A DNA stretch of 64,000 bases, from positions 124,001 to 188,000 of the forward strand of contig CASIAB010000005.1 of assembly GCA_949372635.1 (NCBI GenBank). The letters are read 5' to 3'. Source of the stretch: an uncultured Pseudomonadales bacterium. Lineage in GTDB: Bacteria; Pseudomonadota; Gammaproteobacteria; Pseudomonadales; Pseudohongiellaceae. The notes under the pieces were generated by a model that was not told the origin of the DNA, made no database searches, and worked only from the letters and a program-made list of their open reading frames with translations. The translations under genes were made by a program, and so were the position numbers. Below, piece after piece: positions 10,055 to 18,069 of this stretch (position 1 is the first letter of the stretch; each line of letters starts with the position of its first letter).

Positions 10055-10704
10055 AGGCCGATAGCTGAGCTCCCAAAATCAGACTACTACAATGCCTCTC
10101 TCTACTTTGCAACATTGCTTCCCGTATCAGCGCATGCAGTACAGGCCATATCGATAAAGTTTGATATTTTCTGCGCTGATATGAGTTGGCATATCTTCTT
10201 GTTCTGAGCAAATAAACCATTAGAGACTAATTCGCCTTTGTGATGACTCTGTTACAAAGAAGCCATTACCTTTCTTTATCAACGCGTCATAGGCAACCCT
10301 GTCACCTGCGCAGGTTTCTCCCGCCTGATCTACTAGCGAGGCATCGAAGGGATTGCCGCTTACGATTTTTATGTCTAGATTTTTCCCCCATGCATCCATA
10401 CCTTGGCAATTTTTCGCCATGCTGCATAGCAGGTCGCGTTTCGAAATCAACAAGTCGATTATCTGCGCTTGCTACACAATTGGTTTCGCCCTTTTCTCTA
10501 GTAGAACTTGAGAAAAGGGCGAAATAACACCACAACTCACCGGATCAGGCAGTCGATGGCATCGGGTTGAATTTCTTTGATCAGTTGACGCTAAACTCCT
10601 GAATTGCCTATCAGGTTACTTCTCTCATGAAGCCACATGAATTTGATGGGATGCTTGAGCAGAAAAGCTCAATAAAATGAACTTCGCTGCCTTAATTTCT
10701 TAAC
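10055..10704. other. Intergenic stretch without a supported gene
   Basis: No gene can be supported here. A minus-strand frame at 10220-10453 is open for 77 residues and contains cysteines (MAKNCQGMDAWGKNL, GETCAGDRVAYD), but it has no recognisable family and no convincing ribosome binding site, so it may be a remnant. The region holds a striking 15-bp perfect inverted repeat (listed separately) and a weaker 6-bp hairpin (TTGAGC/GCTCAA) at 10655-10672. Confidence 0.3.
10484..10524. repeat. Perfect 15-bp inverted repeat (hairpin, 11-nt loop)
   Basis: TTTCGCCCTTTTCTC (10484-10498) and its exact reverse complement (10510-10524) flank an 11-base spacer TAGTAGAACTT. As RNA it gives a long, stable stem on either strand. 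No gene ends immediately beside it, so it is not an obvious terminator. It could be a relic of a mobile element, a dyad binding site, or a terminator left from a lost gene. Confidence 0.7.
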
Positions 10705-10740
10705 TTGCTATAAAATCAAAGCCATCACAGCTTATAGCAA
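10705..10740. promoter_or_regulatory. Dyad TTGCTATAA / TTATAGCAA upstream of thioesterase
   Basis: A perfect 9-bp inverted repeat, TTGCTATAA at 10705-10713 and TTATAGCAA at 10732-10740, with an 18-base spacer, ends 16 bp before the GTG start of the thioesterase. Position and symmetry suggest an operator or an mRNA leader hairpin. No regulator can be named. Confidence 0.35.
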
Positions 10741-10756
10741 ATACGGTAATAATTAG

Positions 10757-11221
10757 GTGAGCACACCAACAGATCAACATACGTGGGATTATTCCGCCCC
10801 TCACGTGCATCCCATAAGAATCGTGAAGTCTGATATCGATGGCATGGGACATGCGAATAACGCCTGTTATGTGATTTGGTGCGAGCAGTGTGCTTGGAAT
10901 CATTCCGAATTTTTGGGCCTAGGCATAAAAGACTATCAGCGCCTGAATCGCGGTGTAGCAATCCGCAAAGCGAGCTATGAATATTTCTTGCCGTCGTTCG
11001 AAAATGAAGATCTGCTAATTGCTACATGGCTAACAGCCTGTGACGGAAAATTCCGCCTCGAGCGGCGTTTTCAGATGATTAACCTCGCTACGGGCCAAAC
11101 AGTTCAACGAGGTCATTGGGAATTAATCTGCGTGACCCTCAGCAGTGGAAAAGTGACGAAGTTTCCAAATGAATTTACCGAATGCTATGGCAATGCCGTA
11201 GTGTCTTCTGCGCACCTCTAG
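10757..11221 (+). CDS. Acyl-CoA thioesterase, 4HBT-type hotdog fold
   Basis: A 154-residue hotdog-fold protein. The catalytic-loop signature SDIDGMGHANNACYVIW (about residues 25-41) matches the 4-hydroxybenzoyl-CoA thioesterase/YbgC-like group, with the aspartate as presumed nucleophile or base. RKASYEYFLPSFENEDLL (about 72-89) continues the fold. It should hydrolyse an acyl-CoA; the substrate cannot be told. The start is GTG at 10757, preceded by TTAGGTGAG-like sequence and a dyad. It stands alone, with about 460 bp of gene-free sequence before the next gene. Confidence 0.85.
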   Translation: MSTPTDQHTWDYSAPHVHPIRIVKSDIDGMGHANNACYVIWCEQCAWNHSEFLGLGIKDYQRLNRGVAIRKASYEYFLPSFENEDLLIATWLTACDGKFRLERRFQMINLATGQTVQRGHWELICVTLSSGKVTKFPNEFTECYGNAVVSSAHL

Positions 11222-11663
11222 CACCCTGTGTGAACTAAATTGTGCCTGTGTAGCTATAGCGCAAAGCTCATTGCTCGGAAAACGAAAATAATTCCATAAA
11301 TTTGAATAAATTCAAGCGCGGTAGTTACTGCTATTCAGCGGTAGTAAGCACTTCGCCTGCCCATTAAATTCGGCCCAATTATTCACGAATTGATAATTTT
11401 AATCATTTTTTACAAATACTTAGGAAGCTTTGGCCCTAGGCTAATCACTGCAGTTTGTTGATAGTGAGAGAGTCGCGCAGACCTTAAAGATATCAATTTA
11501 GCTGTCGTTATAGATTAGACCCGCAGCTACACCAGCCCGAAGATCGAGCCTGTTGCGGAATCAAGATTGCCCAAAACTACAGCTGGGTGGCCTTTGCAAT
11601 TGCCCCCTTTAACAGTCGAAAACAAGTAATGATGATCAGGGAATTAGCCGCGTCAAACAGGGA
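11222..11663. other. Intergenic region upstream of flgM-like gene
   Basis: About 440 bases with no open frame resembling a protein on either strand and no clear terminator. The first half is AT-rich (for example 11385-11430). No flagellar gene fragment (flgA would be the usual upstream neighbour of flgM) could be recognised. Confidence 0.4.
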
Positions 11664-11681
11664 TTGAGAAGAATTACTTCC

Positions 11682-11984
11682 GTGAAAAAAAATACTTCAG
11701 CACCAAGCTCTCCTGGGAAGCACCACAACGCTAGCCAAGAGATGCTTAGGCCCGTGGTTACTCAGCTAAGAGCCAATATCACTAGCGCGCCCGAGACAAC
11801 GCAGCCCGATGTGGACTTGAACGAACTCCGCGCTGCGATTGATGAACTCCCCGAATTGAATGTAACCAAGGTTGTCGCTCTCCATCGCAGAATCGTCAAT
11901 GGTGACTTCAAGATCGACTCCGAACGCCTCGCCGGCAAGCTAATCGAGCTAGAATCCTCTCTGGACTCTCAATACTCAGACTAA
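11682..11984 (+). CDS. flgM: FlgM-like anti-sigma-28 factor
   Basis: About 100 residues. The C-terminal half (LNVTKVVALHRRIVNGDF followed by KIDSERLAGKLIELESSL) has the FlgM pattern: a valine-rich helix, then a G-(D/E)-(Y/F)-K-(I/V)-(D/N) turn, then a helix of I/L-A-x-K-L. FlgM binds and inhibits FliA (sigma-28) until the flagellar hook is complete. The N-terminal half is polar and likely disordered, as in FlgM. GTG at 11682 is chosen because an AGAAG lies upstream; a TTG at 11664 is possible. The usual partners flgA and flgN are absent, so it is an isolated copy. The family call rests on the C-terminal half. Confidence 0.65.
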   Translation: MKKNTSAPSSPGKHHNASQEMLRPVVTQLRANITSAPETTQPDVDLNELRAAIDELPELNVTKVVALHRRIVNGDFKIDSERLAGKLIELESSLDSQYSD

Positions 11985-12675
11985 TGATCTAACTTCCAGC
12001 TAAGTGGCGGCTCCAGCAACTGCAGCCTAGCAAGGTCTTCTGGCCGGTCTACATCCCACAACGTATCTAATAGCCTATACGTCAGCTCCTTGGCTTTGAG
12101 GGTCTCTAGAGTTCTGTGCATGACCTGATCGGTTCCCCAGGGTATATCCTCAAAAACCGCCGTTATTGGGCGTCGCATACCTACCAACACATAGCCTCCA
12201 TCCTCCGCCGGGCCTAGAACTACATCGACACCAGATTCCAGAGCAAGTAAAGCCTGATCTAGATAGCGCTCTGTCAGAGCCGGGCAGTCAGTACCTATAA
12301 GAACGACGCTTTCAACATTCTCCTCCTGCAGAGTCTGCCGGATGGCAGCATCCATTCTCGCACCCAAGTCTTGCCCATTCTGAAGATATATATTTTTTTA
12401 TTACATATAGATACAAAGTCTTTGTTATAACAGTTCGAGGTTACCCATAAGTCCCATGCAGCAATCTGCGCCTGAGCAAGGAGCTGGCCTAGGCGGGCGA
12501 GCATGGCCCGGTATACAACGAGCGCTTCTTGAGCGCCAATCTCGATCGCTAAGCGCGATTTAACCTTTCCAAGGAGTGGCTCTCGGGCGAACACTACGAT
12601 TCGAGAGCACGGATGCCCGGTAGCGGGGTCAGGGACTGTTCTTTGCTCAGTCATGGCTGGGGTAGTAGATCTCAC
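11981..12675 (-). pseudogene. DUF2064 (TIGR04282-type) glycosyltransferase, frameshifted
   Basis: GT-A-like nucleotidyl/glycosyl transferase of the DUF2064 family, the type found beside TIGR04283 enzymes and linked to arsenosugar biosynthesis. The first frame (from 12675) carries RIVVFAREPLLGKVKSRLA (about residues 25-43), and the second carries VVLIGTDCPAL, VVLGPAEDGGYVLVGMR and DIPWGTDQVM. They join at about 12385-12400, where the coding strand has seven A residues followed by alternating TA. The shift equals a one-base loss or two-base gain at this slippery tract. Both halves are well conserved. The start overlaps the end of the upstream transferase gene (12647-12675), showing translational coupling. 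It converges with flgM (4-bp overlap of ends). Confidence 0.78.
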
Positions 12676-13351
12676 GCAGTTTCTGGGGCTTCACACCAAT
12701 AAAATAGAGGAAACGCAGCCTCCACATCAGCAATATCGTCGAAATCAGTCCATTCTCCTCCCAGCGCCTGCTTGAAGTAGTTACCAGCCCTACTGGCCTA
12801 GCGGGACTACCTCTGCGCCTAAGCACCTTGCTGATAGCAATGTCTTCCATCAAAGCGAGCGGCGGGAAACCCCCTACTTCTTGAAACAGCTCCCTCTCCA
12901 CGAACAATGCCTGATCACCGGTTGAGACCGACGTGAGGCGGGCTCGCAAGTTCATCATCGCAGCCACCACACGAAAAGCAAGCTGGGGCTTGCTTAGCTT
13001 AATGTCGAACCAGCCCCAGCGACTGTCTTGGGCTGTCAGGGCGTTGCAGATGCACTCATCGGCATTAATAGGAAGCTCGGTATCCGCATGGAGAAACAGC
13101 AGGATGTCTCCCTTAGCCTCCGAGGCACCATGATTCATTTGATTGCTGCGCCCAGCGGCGCTGACCTCACACCTATCCACCAAGCCTTTAGTCTGCTCTA
13201 CCGTGGCATCAACGCTGCCGCCATCGATGACGATGACTTCATGCCCTTTCGCCCGATAGCACTGCAACCGCTGTAATTGCTCACGCATGAGCCTAGCTTC
13301 GTTGCGTACGGGTAAGACCAAGCTTATCGTCTTCAAATCGGTCATTCTCAA
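12647..13351 (-). CDS. Family 2 glycosyltransferase, TIGR04283 (arsenosugar-type)
   Basis: A 234-residue GT2 enzyme. It opens with ISLVLPVRNEARLMREQL (about residues 9-26), has the metal/nucleotide motif VIVIDGGSVDAT (about 39-50) and LLFLHADTELP (about 84-94), and contains the STGDQALFVERELFQEVGGFP acceptor-side block (about 143-163, family hallmark). ATG at 13351 or 13345 both fit. It precedes and overlaps the DUF2064 gene; this pair is widespread and was named for arsenosugar synthesis, but no arsS or arsM gene is present here, so the real product sugar is uncertain. Confidence 0.88.
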   Translation of the reverse strand: MRMTDLKTISLVLPVRNEARLMREQLQRLQCYRAKGHEVIVIDGGSVDATVEQTKGLVDRCEVSAAGRSNQMNHGASEAKGDILLFLHADTELPINADECICNALTAQDSRWGWFDIKLSKPQLAFRVVAAMMNLRARLTSVSTGDQALFVERELFQEVGGFPPLALMEDIAISKVLRRRGSPARPVGLVTTSSRRWEENGLISTILLMWRLRFLYFIGVKPQKLREIYYPSHD

Positions 13352-13767
13352 CTCGTAAAATTTTCAGCTCGCCATGATAGCTGCTTGAATTTAAGACATT
13401 TTATGCTAATTCGAGCGATTCTGCTCCAGCTTCTTGCCAACCAAAACGTTATTTTGGTCCAAATACTCCGCGACTGGCGTGGTATTCAATAGGATGCCTG
13501 ATTTAGCTTTACTTCACCTTATTTAGTGGTCTGTGATGTAGGACTCAAACCCCGAGTAGAGAGAGGTTTATGCTTCACCAATCTGCCGCATCAAATGACC
13601 TCTTTTACAGTGATCTAAAGCAATAAAAATAGTGCTTATCTGATCTTGTATTCGGCAGGCTCTTGGTTTTTAATACGCTGCCGATAGAAGCGGTACACAG
13701 CGTAAACTCAGAGCTACAGCAAGCTGCGAGCAGCACCCAAAATATTTTATGTCGACTTATCTGCCAG
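13352..13767. other. Intergenic region; degenerate tRNA-like 3' segment on minus strand
   Basis: No supported gene. On the minus strand 13525-13600 contains GGGGTTTGAGTCCT, like a T-arm, ending in ACAGACCA, and a D-arm-like AGATTGGTGAAGC, but stems do not pair properly and no anticodon arm forms, so it is not a functional tRNA. The open plus-strand frame upstream of 13768 lacks a good start. Confidence 0.3.
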
Positions 13768-14016
13768 ATGGCGGGTGGAACAGAAACAGTGGATTCTAAG
13801 AACTTTTACATAGTGGCAAGTGCGCCAAACGAACCGAGCTTGCAAGTTAAGATATCCGGACCGTATCTCACTAAGCAGGCCGCCCAGGCAGATCTGTCGG
13901 CTGCGATAGTTGAGGCCAAGGATATCGACCCCAGCGCCGCGAACTACGACTACAGCATAGACAAAGTAGAGAGTCGCAAGCCAGGCGTGATCCAGCATAT
14001 GGCCTCTCACGCCTAA
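13768..14016 (+). CDS. Hypothetical small protein
   Basis: About 82 residues from the ATG at 13768; the frame is open from 13663, so the start is uncertain. The region NFYIVASAPNEPSLQVKISG followed by YLTKQAAQADLSAAIVEAKD and NYDYSIDKVES looks like a genuine small alpha/beta domain with no membrane segment. I do not recognise a family. No good ribosome binding site is visible. It lies between the glycosyltransferase pair and the AP2-like gene, in a region of unusual genes. Confidence 0.45.
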   Translation: MAGGTETVDSKNFYIVASAPNEPSLQVKISGPYLTKQAAQADLSAAIVEAKDIDPSAANYDYSIDKVESRKPGVIQHMASHA

Positions 14017-14306
14017 CAATCGAGCTATACCCGCTACTCTCACAACTAGATCTCTCGAGCTCCCTTAAACTAGCCCCTCTCCAAATATGGGTGTACACTT
14101 TACGACAACACCTCAGGTTTTACCGCTTACTTTATTGCTCCACTCAATCCGTACACAACGAGTTTTACAATAAAAACTGAGTCACTGCCTTTCATATTGG
14201 CATAACACAGCTATTTCGGTACCGCCATTCACTGTCAAATCTTGATCGTGGAGTCCCTGAGTAGCCACAACAAAGCGAAAGATCGCTAGACCGAAAAGAG
14301 GTTCTT

Positions 14307-14741
14307 GTGAAAAAACTAAGCGCACTGCATCACATCAGCATTATCGAATCCCGTGGCACAAATTGCGCCTGGGTACGCATCAAATACGATAGTAAGAGCT
14401 TCCAACAGTCCTTCCCCTTCAAGAAATTCGGTGGCAAGGCAAAAGCCATAGCCGCTGCAAAAAAGAAGAGAGACATCGAAGGTAAGAAGATTTACGGCAG
14501 CAATTGGCCCTATGCGAAATTCAGCCCGCGTAAAGTATCACCACTGAATAGCTCCGGCGAGATTGGGGTTAGCTATTCAGAGAAAGATCATTCCTGGGTT
14601 GCAACTTGGCAGGAAGGCAAAGGCGTAAAGAGAAAGCAGAAGAATGCGTACTTCTCGATCAATAAGTTCGGCGATGATAAAGCAAAAGCGAAAGCGGTTA
14701 AGGCAAGACGCAGCGCTGTTCGAGCAAATAAGATTGGCTAG
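14307..14741 (+). CDS. Small basic protein with two AP2-like DNA-binding repeats
   Basis: A 144-residue, very basic protein. Two related units are visible. Unit 1 (about residues 8-58) has CAWVRIKYDSKSF, SFPFKKFGGKAKAIAAAKKK. Unit 2 (about 86-138) has GVSYSEKDHSWVATW, AYFSINKFGDDKAKAKAVKARR. The pattern of a W-containing three-stranded sheet, then F-x-x-KKFG, then a helix of A/K-rich repeats resembles bacterial AP2 domains, which in phages and mobile elements accompany homing endonucleases and integrases. There is no nuclease domain here, so it is probably a stand-alone DNA-binding protein. The start is GTG 14307 with AGAGG 5-9 bases upstream. A stem-loop follows at 14751. Confidence 0.65.
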   Translation: MKKLSALHHISIIESRGTNCAWVRIKYDSKSFQQSFPFKKFGGKAKAIAAAKKKRDIEGKKIYGSNWPYAKFSPRKVSPLNSSGEIGVSYSEKDHSWVATWQEGKGVKRKQKNAYFSINKFGDDKAKAKAVKARRSAVRANKIG

Positions 14742-14750
14742 CCATCTCTA

Positions 14751-14781
14751 GTGAAGCAATCTATTATTTAGGTTGCTTCAC
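14751..14781 (+). terminator. Stem-loop after AP2-like gene
   Basis: GTGAAGCAA (14751-14759) pairs with TTGCTTCAC (14773-14781) around a 13-base loop, 10 bp after the AP2-like stop. A clear T-run is lacking (CTGTATT follows), so it may be a weak or Rho-assisted terminator shared with the convergent gene. Confidence 0.45.
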
Positions 14782-14817
14782 CTGTATTACTCAACTCGAA
14801 CTACTCGCTCTGCATGC

Positions 14818-16063
14818 TTACGGAGCTTCCCAAATTTTCCTTGTATCTAATAAATTCGTATACACTAAGTTTGCATCGAAGCTCAACCTGTCTAAGCCAT
14901 AGACCTCAAACAACGCCTCAAACCCTGCTACAGCCTCATCCGTGTCACTATCGATCGACACAATAAGATCATCCAGGGCTGCTGTATCCGACAATGCCTG
15001 CGCCGTATGCATCAACCCCGCATCTCGCATACCGGCGATCATAACTACTTGCGTATCCGTGCTCGCAGGAAATGTTGAAAACATCCCATAGTCCCGAAAT
15101 GGATCCCCTTCCTCCGGCAATCCAGCATCGCTAGTGTAGTACTCAGCCGTTTTGGTATTGAATAACTCATCGTAGCTGCGGCCAATTCGGAGTCCAGAAC
15201 CTGCGAAAGTCATGCTGGTCAGTTTTTCTAATGCGCTGATATAACCAATATAGACAATGTGATTGCTGCGAATATCTGCAGTTGTTAGATCGGACATCAT
15301 CGTAATATTTACCGCCTTACCGCTTTTCTGCAAGATAGGCACAATCTTAGCTAGCGCGTATGCACTGCCCTCAGGCATATAACTTAAATCTAGATCCAAA
15401 TAGTTTTCTGTGTGTTCGATATCGCTGAACTGCAGATCTTCCAAATCGCTACTAGAGTTCACATTAAACTCGCGCACCATACGCGCAACATTGCCGTTGG
15501 CATTTAGCTCCCCGAATATGTAGTAGTCGCCCATAACTATCAGAAGCGGTTTGTCGTCACCCAACACAGCTTCCCATAGCGGATGCGCTGCAGCGAACTG
15601 CGATGGCGGCCTGCTCGCTTCGCTTTGCTGACTGAACATATACACAAGATTCGCACCAAGCAGAACGACGAAAGTGAGCAACAGGGCGTTGCTCACACCA
15701 AGCTTCGCTAGTGAAAAACTTGTGGCCTTAGCGATAGGCGTGACGGCGATTGCCGCTAGAGAATAGCTTCCCTTCGGAATAACCAATTTGTAGGCAACAT
15801 CCAATTCATTCTGCTCATAGTAGGCATGTAGCTTCTTGCGCAGCTGGTGCACATACACACGTACCGATGAGTCCGCAGACACATCGAAATCACTATCCTT
15901 ACCCAGCACATCCGTCGCCAGCTCAATCTCTCTTCGGCTGTCGGTTCTGGGCAGAGCAGCTAACGAGGTACTGTAGCATCGCTCCGTAATGCTTCGACCT
16001 ACCCAATATGCCGCTGGAGATAATACGCTGGCACAACTCGTCAAGCTCCGAAGAGCTAAACAC
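14818..16063 (-). CDS. Membrane-anchored winged-helix protein (CadC/cyclase-type wHTH), probably frameshifted
   Basis: About 415 residues once the N-terminus is repaired. The cytoplasmic domain includes ATDVLGKDSDFDVSADSSVR, VYVHQLRKKLHAYYEQ and VIPKGSYSL, the C-terminal half of an OmpR-like winged helix as in CadC-type proteins. One membrane helix follows (NALLLTFVVLLGANLVYMF), then a periplasmic domain of about 250 residues (PLLIVMGDYYIFGE, DLDLSYMPEGSAYAL) of unknown type. The start of the winged helix (CQRIISSGILGRSKHYGAML, QYLVSCSAQNRQPK) is in a different frame that begins near GTG 16063 and joins at about 15922-15945 with a +1 shift. The frame that stays open upstream of this (to TTG 16131) gives a non-homologous N-terminus. 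It is probably a one-component membrane sensor-regulator; the signal is unknown. Confidence 0.6.
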
Positions 16064-16383
16064 GTCCTGTATAGAGAGGATGGCTTGTGTGGACTTATCG
16101 GTCTGGAGTCATGGTTTGGGAAACGCTGCAAGTTGCTGTGTTAATTGTCAAATGGGGAGTATACCAGCTTTAATTCTAGCGAAAAGATTCAGCTCCACTT
16201 CTTCCCAGGCATTCGATCAAACAAAGGGAGATACCAGATATCACACTATCTTATAACGGTTTATTGGGATTTTGAATACAAAAGGAATTGAGCCGGAATC
16301 AATTCTGCATAACGCCAAACAGCAGGGTATTTAGAAAAGGGAACAGACAGGAAACCAGAGAGAGGAAAAAGCCAGGACTGTGC

Positions 16384-17676
16384 CTAGCCTTTGAGTAGCG
16401 AGGCCTTTAGCTTGTCATTAAACTCGATATTGCCTTCGGTGACGTACTGCTCGTGATTACGTTCGATATGGCCCAGATCATAGAGGTAGTTAGCCATCGC
16501 CCCATAGGATTGAGCGAGACCTTTGTCGCTTAAGTCAGCCGACGCATGGATCTGGTGCACCTGCGCCCCATTGCCCAAATGGAATCGAGCGACAGGATCC
16601 ATGGGATATTTCCCCTTCTTTGCTAACAGGAGATAGTTCAGCATTAACTTGCGTATGGTCTCTTCATGCTCGGCCACATTGCCCGCAACAATGTCCAAAG
16701 AGCGCATCTGCGTCTTCAGCTCGAGCAACTCAACACTGTCTATCTCCGCATCAGCATCCAGCCAGCGTTTAAAGCCAGGAATCGGAGACAGCGTCACAAA
16801 CTGCTTAATAGACGGATAGTCCGCCTTCAGCTCCTGCACCACCTGCTTAATGAGGAAGTTACCGAAGGAGATATTCTTCAGACCCGGCTGGCAATTGCTA
16901 ATGCCGTAGAACGTAGCAGTAGTAAATTTCGTAGGATCGACATCAACTTTAGGCGTATCATTCAATATCGAATCGATAGAGTTAGGAATCTCATTACTCA
17001 GCGCAACCTCAACAAAAATCAGCGGCTCATCCGTCAGCGCCGGATGAAAGAAAGCGAAGCAACGCCGGTTCGGTCGGTCCACACGACTGCGCAGGTCGTC
17101 CCAGTCCTTAATCGCGTGCACAGCCTCATAGCGAATAATGCGATTGAGAATAGCTGCTGATGTAGACCAATCGATGGTCTGCAACAGCAGGAAGCCACGA
17201 CTGAACCAGGAGCGAAACAGGTGCATGAAGTTTTCGTCGACTGCCGACAACTGAGGGTGTTCACGCAGGAGGCTAAGCAGGTCTTTGCGCATGCCCACTA
17301 GGTCATGCGTTGCCCCGGGAGTTTGATTCAAGCGCCGAAACAATTCTACGCGTCGCGGCTCTGCTGCATGATAGAGGCGATTCAGGTTAGTACTACTTGG
17401 GTCTGCATCGAAGGTGTCGAAAGCTAACTTAACGCTAGCAGGCTCCGTATTGAAGTTTTGTTCTATGTTGAAGAAGAATTCTTTCCTGCCTTCGTCGTCC
17501 AGGCCCTTATAGACATCCAGCAACTCGCGCGCAGCGACGATCGCAGACACCTCGCCCGTGTTGCCCATTAGGCGATCGAGCAAATCATCAATATTGGGAG
17601 CGCCGTTCTTGGAGAAACGATCGCGCTGACGAGCGACCAAGCCGCTTAGGAAGTCTTGGAATTTATTAAAGGTCAA
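16384..17676 (-). CDS. Malonyl-CoA decarboxylase
   Basis: Converts malonyl-CoA to acetyl-CoA and CO2 (GNAT-like catalytic domain). The 430 residues fit bacterial MCD. A helical N-terminal domain (about residues 1-175) precedes the catalytic part with RRCFAFFHPALTDEPLIFVE (about 203-222), FYGISNCQPGLKNISFGNFL (about 258-277) and FVTLSPIPGFKRWL (about 297-310, catalytic serine region), plus FHLGNGAQVHQIHASADLS (about 368-386, catalytic histidine region). It diverges from the GntR-prp operon across 393 bp containing GntR-like palindromes, so it may share control with propionate degradation. No frameshift. Confidence 0.93.
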   Translation of the reverse strand: MTFNKFQDFLSGLVARQRDRFSKNGAPNIDDLLDRLMGNTGEVSAIVAARELLDVYKGLDDEGRKEFFFNIEQNFNTEPASVKLAFDTFDADPSSTNLNRLYHAAEPRRVELFRRLNQTPGATHDLVGMRKDLLSLLREHPQLSAVDENFMHLFRSWFSRGFLLLQTIDWSTSAAILNRIIRYEAVHAIKDWDDLRSRVDRPNRRCFAFFHPALTDEPLIFVEVALSNEIPNSIDSILNDTPKVDVDPTKFTTATFYGISNCQPGLKNISFGNFLIKQVVQELKADYPSIKQFVTLSPIPGFKRWLDADAEIDSVELLELKTQMRSLDIVAGNVAEHEETIRKLMLNYLLLAKKGKYPMDPVARFHLGNGAQVHQIHASADLSDKGLAQSYGAMANYLYDLGHIERNHEQYVTEGNIEFNDKLKASLLKG

Positions 17677-18069
17677 TATTTTAGACTCAAATTTTACTTA
17701 TCAATTCGTAGTAAGCTTACCATAATTAAAGTGCATAAAAATCCATCAACATGATGATGGAGTCGCTCTGACATTCCCACTGAATTATTAACACTTACGG
17801 AATCAAGAATTTCAGTTTAAACAGCCCTCTGATCAATACCGTTCTTAATAGTTCAACTAGCCCATCACCTTTTGAAAGGTCATGCAAAACAACCTGTCCA
17901 TATAGCGGATACTCAAGTCACAACGAAGATTTCGCTCGCCTCAAGCAGTTCGCAAATAGCCCCTGTGTCAGTTAGATAGTCATATATTGTCAACAATTAT
18001 GTTGCTTATATGGTCAAATTCTATTAATAATCGCATTCTTATTCAAATTATTGTTGACATATATTTCTA
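17677..18069. promoter_or_regulatory. Divergent control region between malonyl-CoA decarboxylase and gntR-prp
   Basis: AT-rich 393-bp region with no gene. It carries two copies of a palindrome at its right end: ATTGTCAACAAT (17986-17997, perfect apart from its central bases) and ATTGTTGACATA (18050-18061), which lies only 8 bp before the gntR start. Similar ATTGTCGACAAT-type palindromes are, from memory, assigned to GntR-family propionate regulators in other gammaproteobacteria. Autoregulation and control of both directions are inferred. Confidence 0.55.

Noticed and set aside
10220-10453. 77-residue minus-strand open frame with several cysteines
   Set aside because: No ribosome binding site, no family resemblance, and overlapping open frames on both strands; could be a remnant but not supportable as a gene.
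11400-11460. Possible sigma-54 promoter (TGGC...TGCA) upstream of the flgM-like gene
   Set aside because: The GG to GC spacing is wrong for a -24/-12 promoter.
12385-12403. Programmed frameshifting or slippage at the A7 tract in the DUF2064 gene
   Set aside because: No conserved stimulatory structure visible and seven other genes nearby have similar breaks without slippery tracts; mutation or sequence error is simpler.
13525-13600. tRNA-like segment on the minus strand (T-arm-like GGGGTTTGAGTCCT, ending ACAGACCA)
   Set aside because: Acceptor and T stems do not pair and no anticodon arm forms; at most a degenerate remnant or chance.
15922-16131. Annotating the winged-helix gene from TTG 16131 as one uninterrupted frame
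   Set aside because: The first ~65 residues in that frame are unlike any winged helix, while the alternative frame completes the domain.
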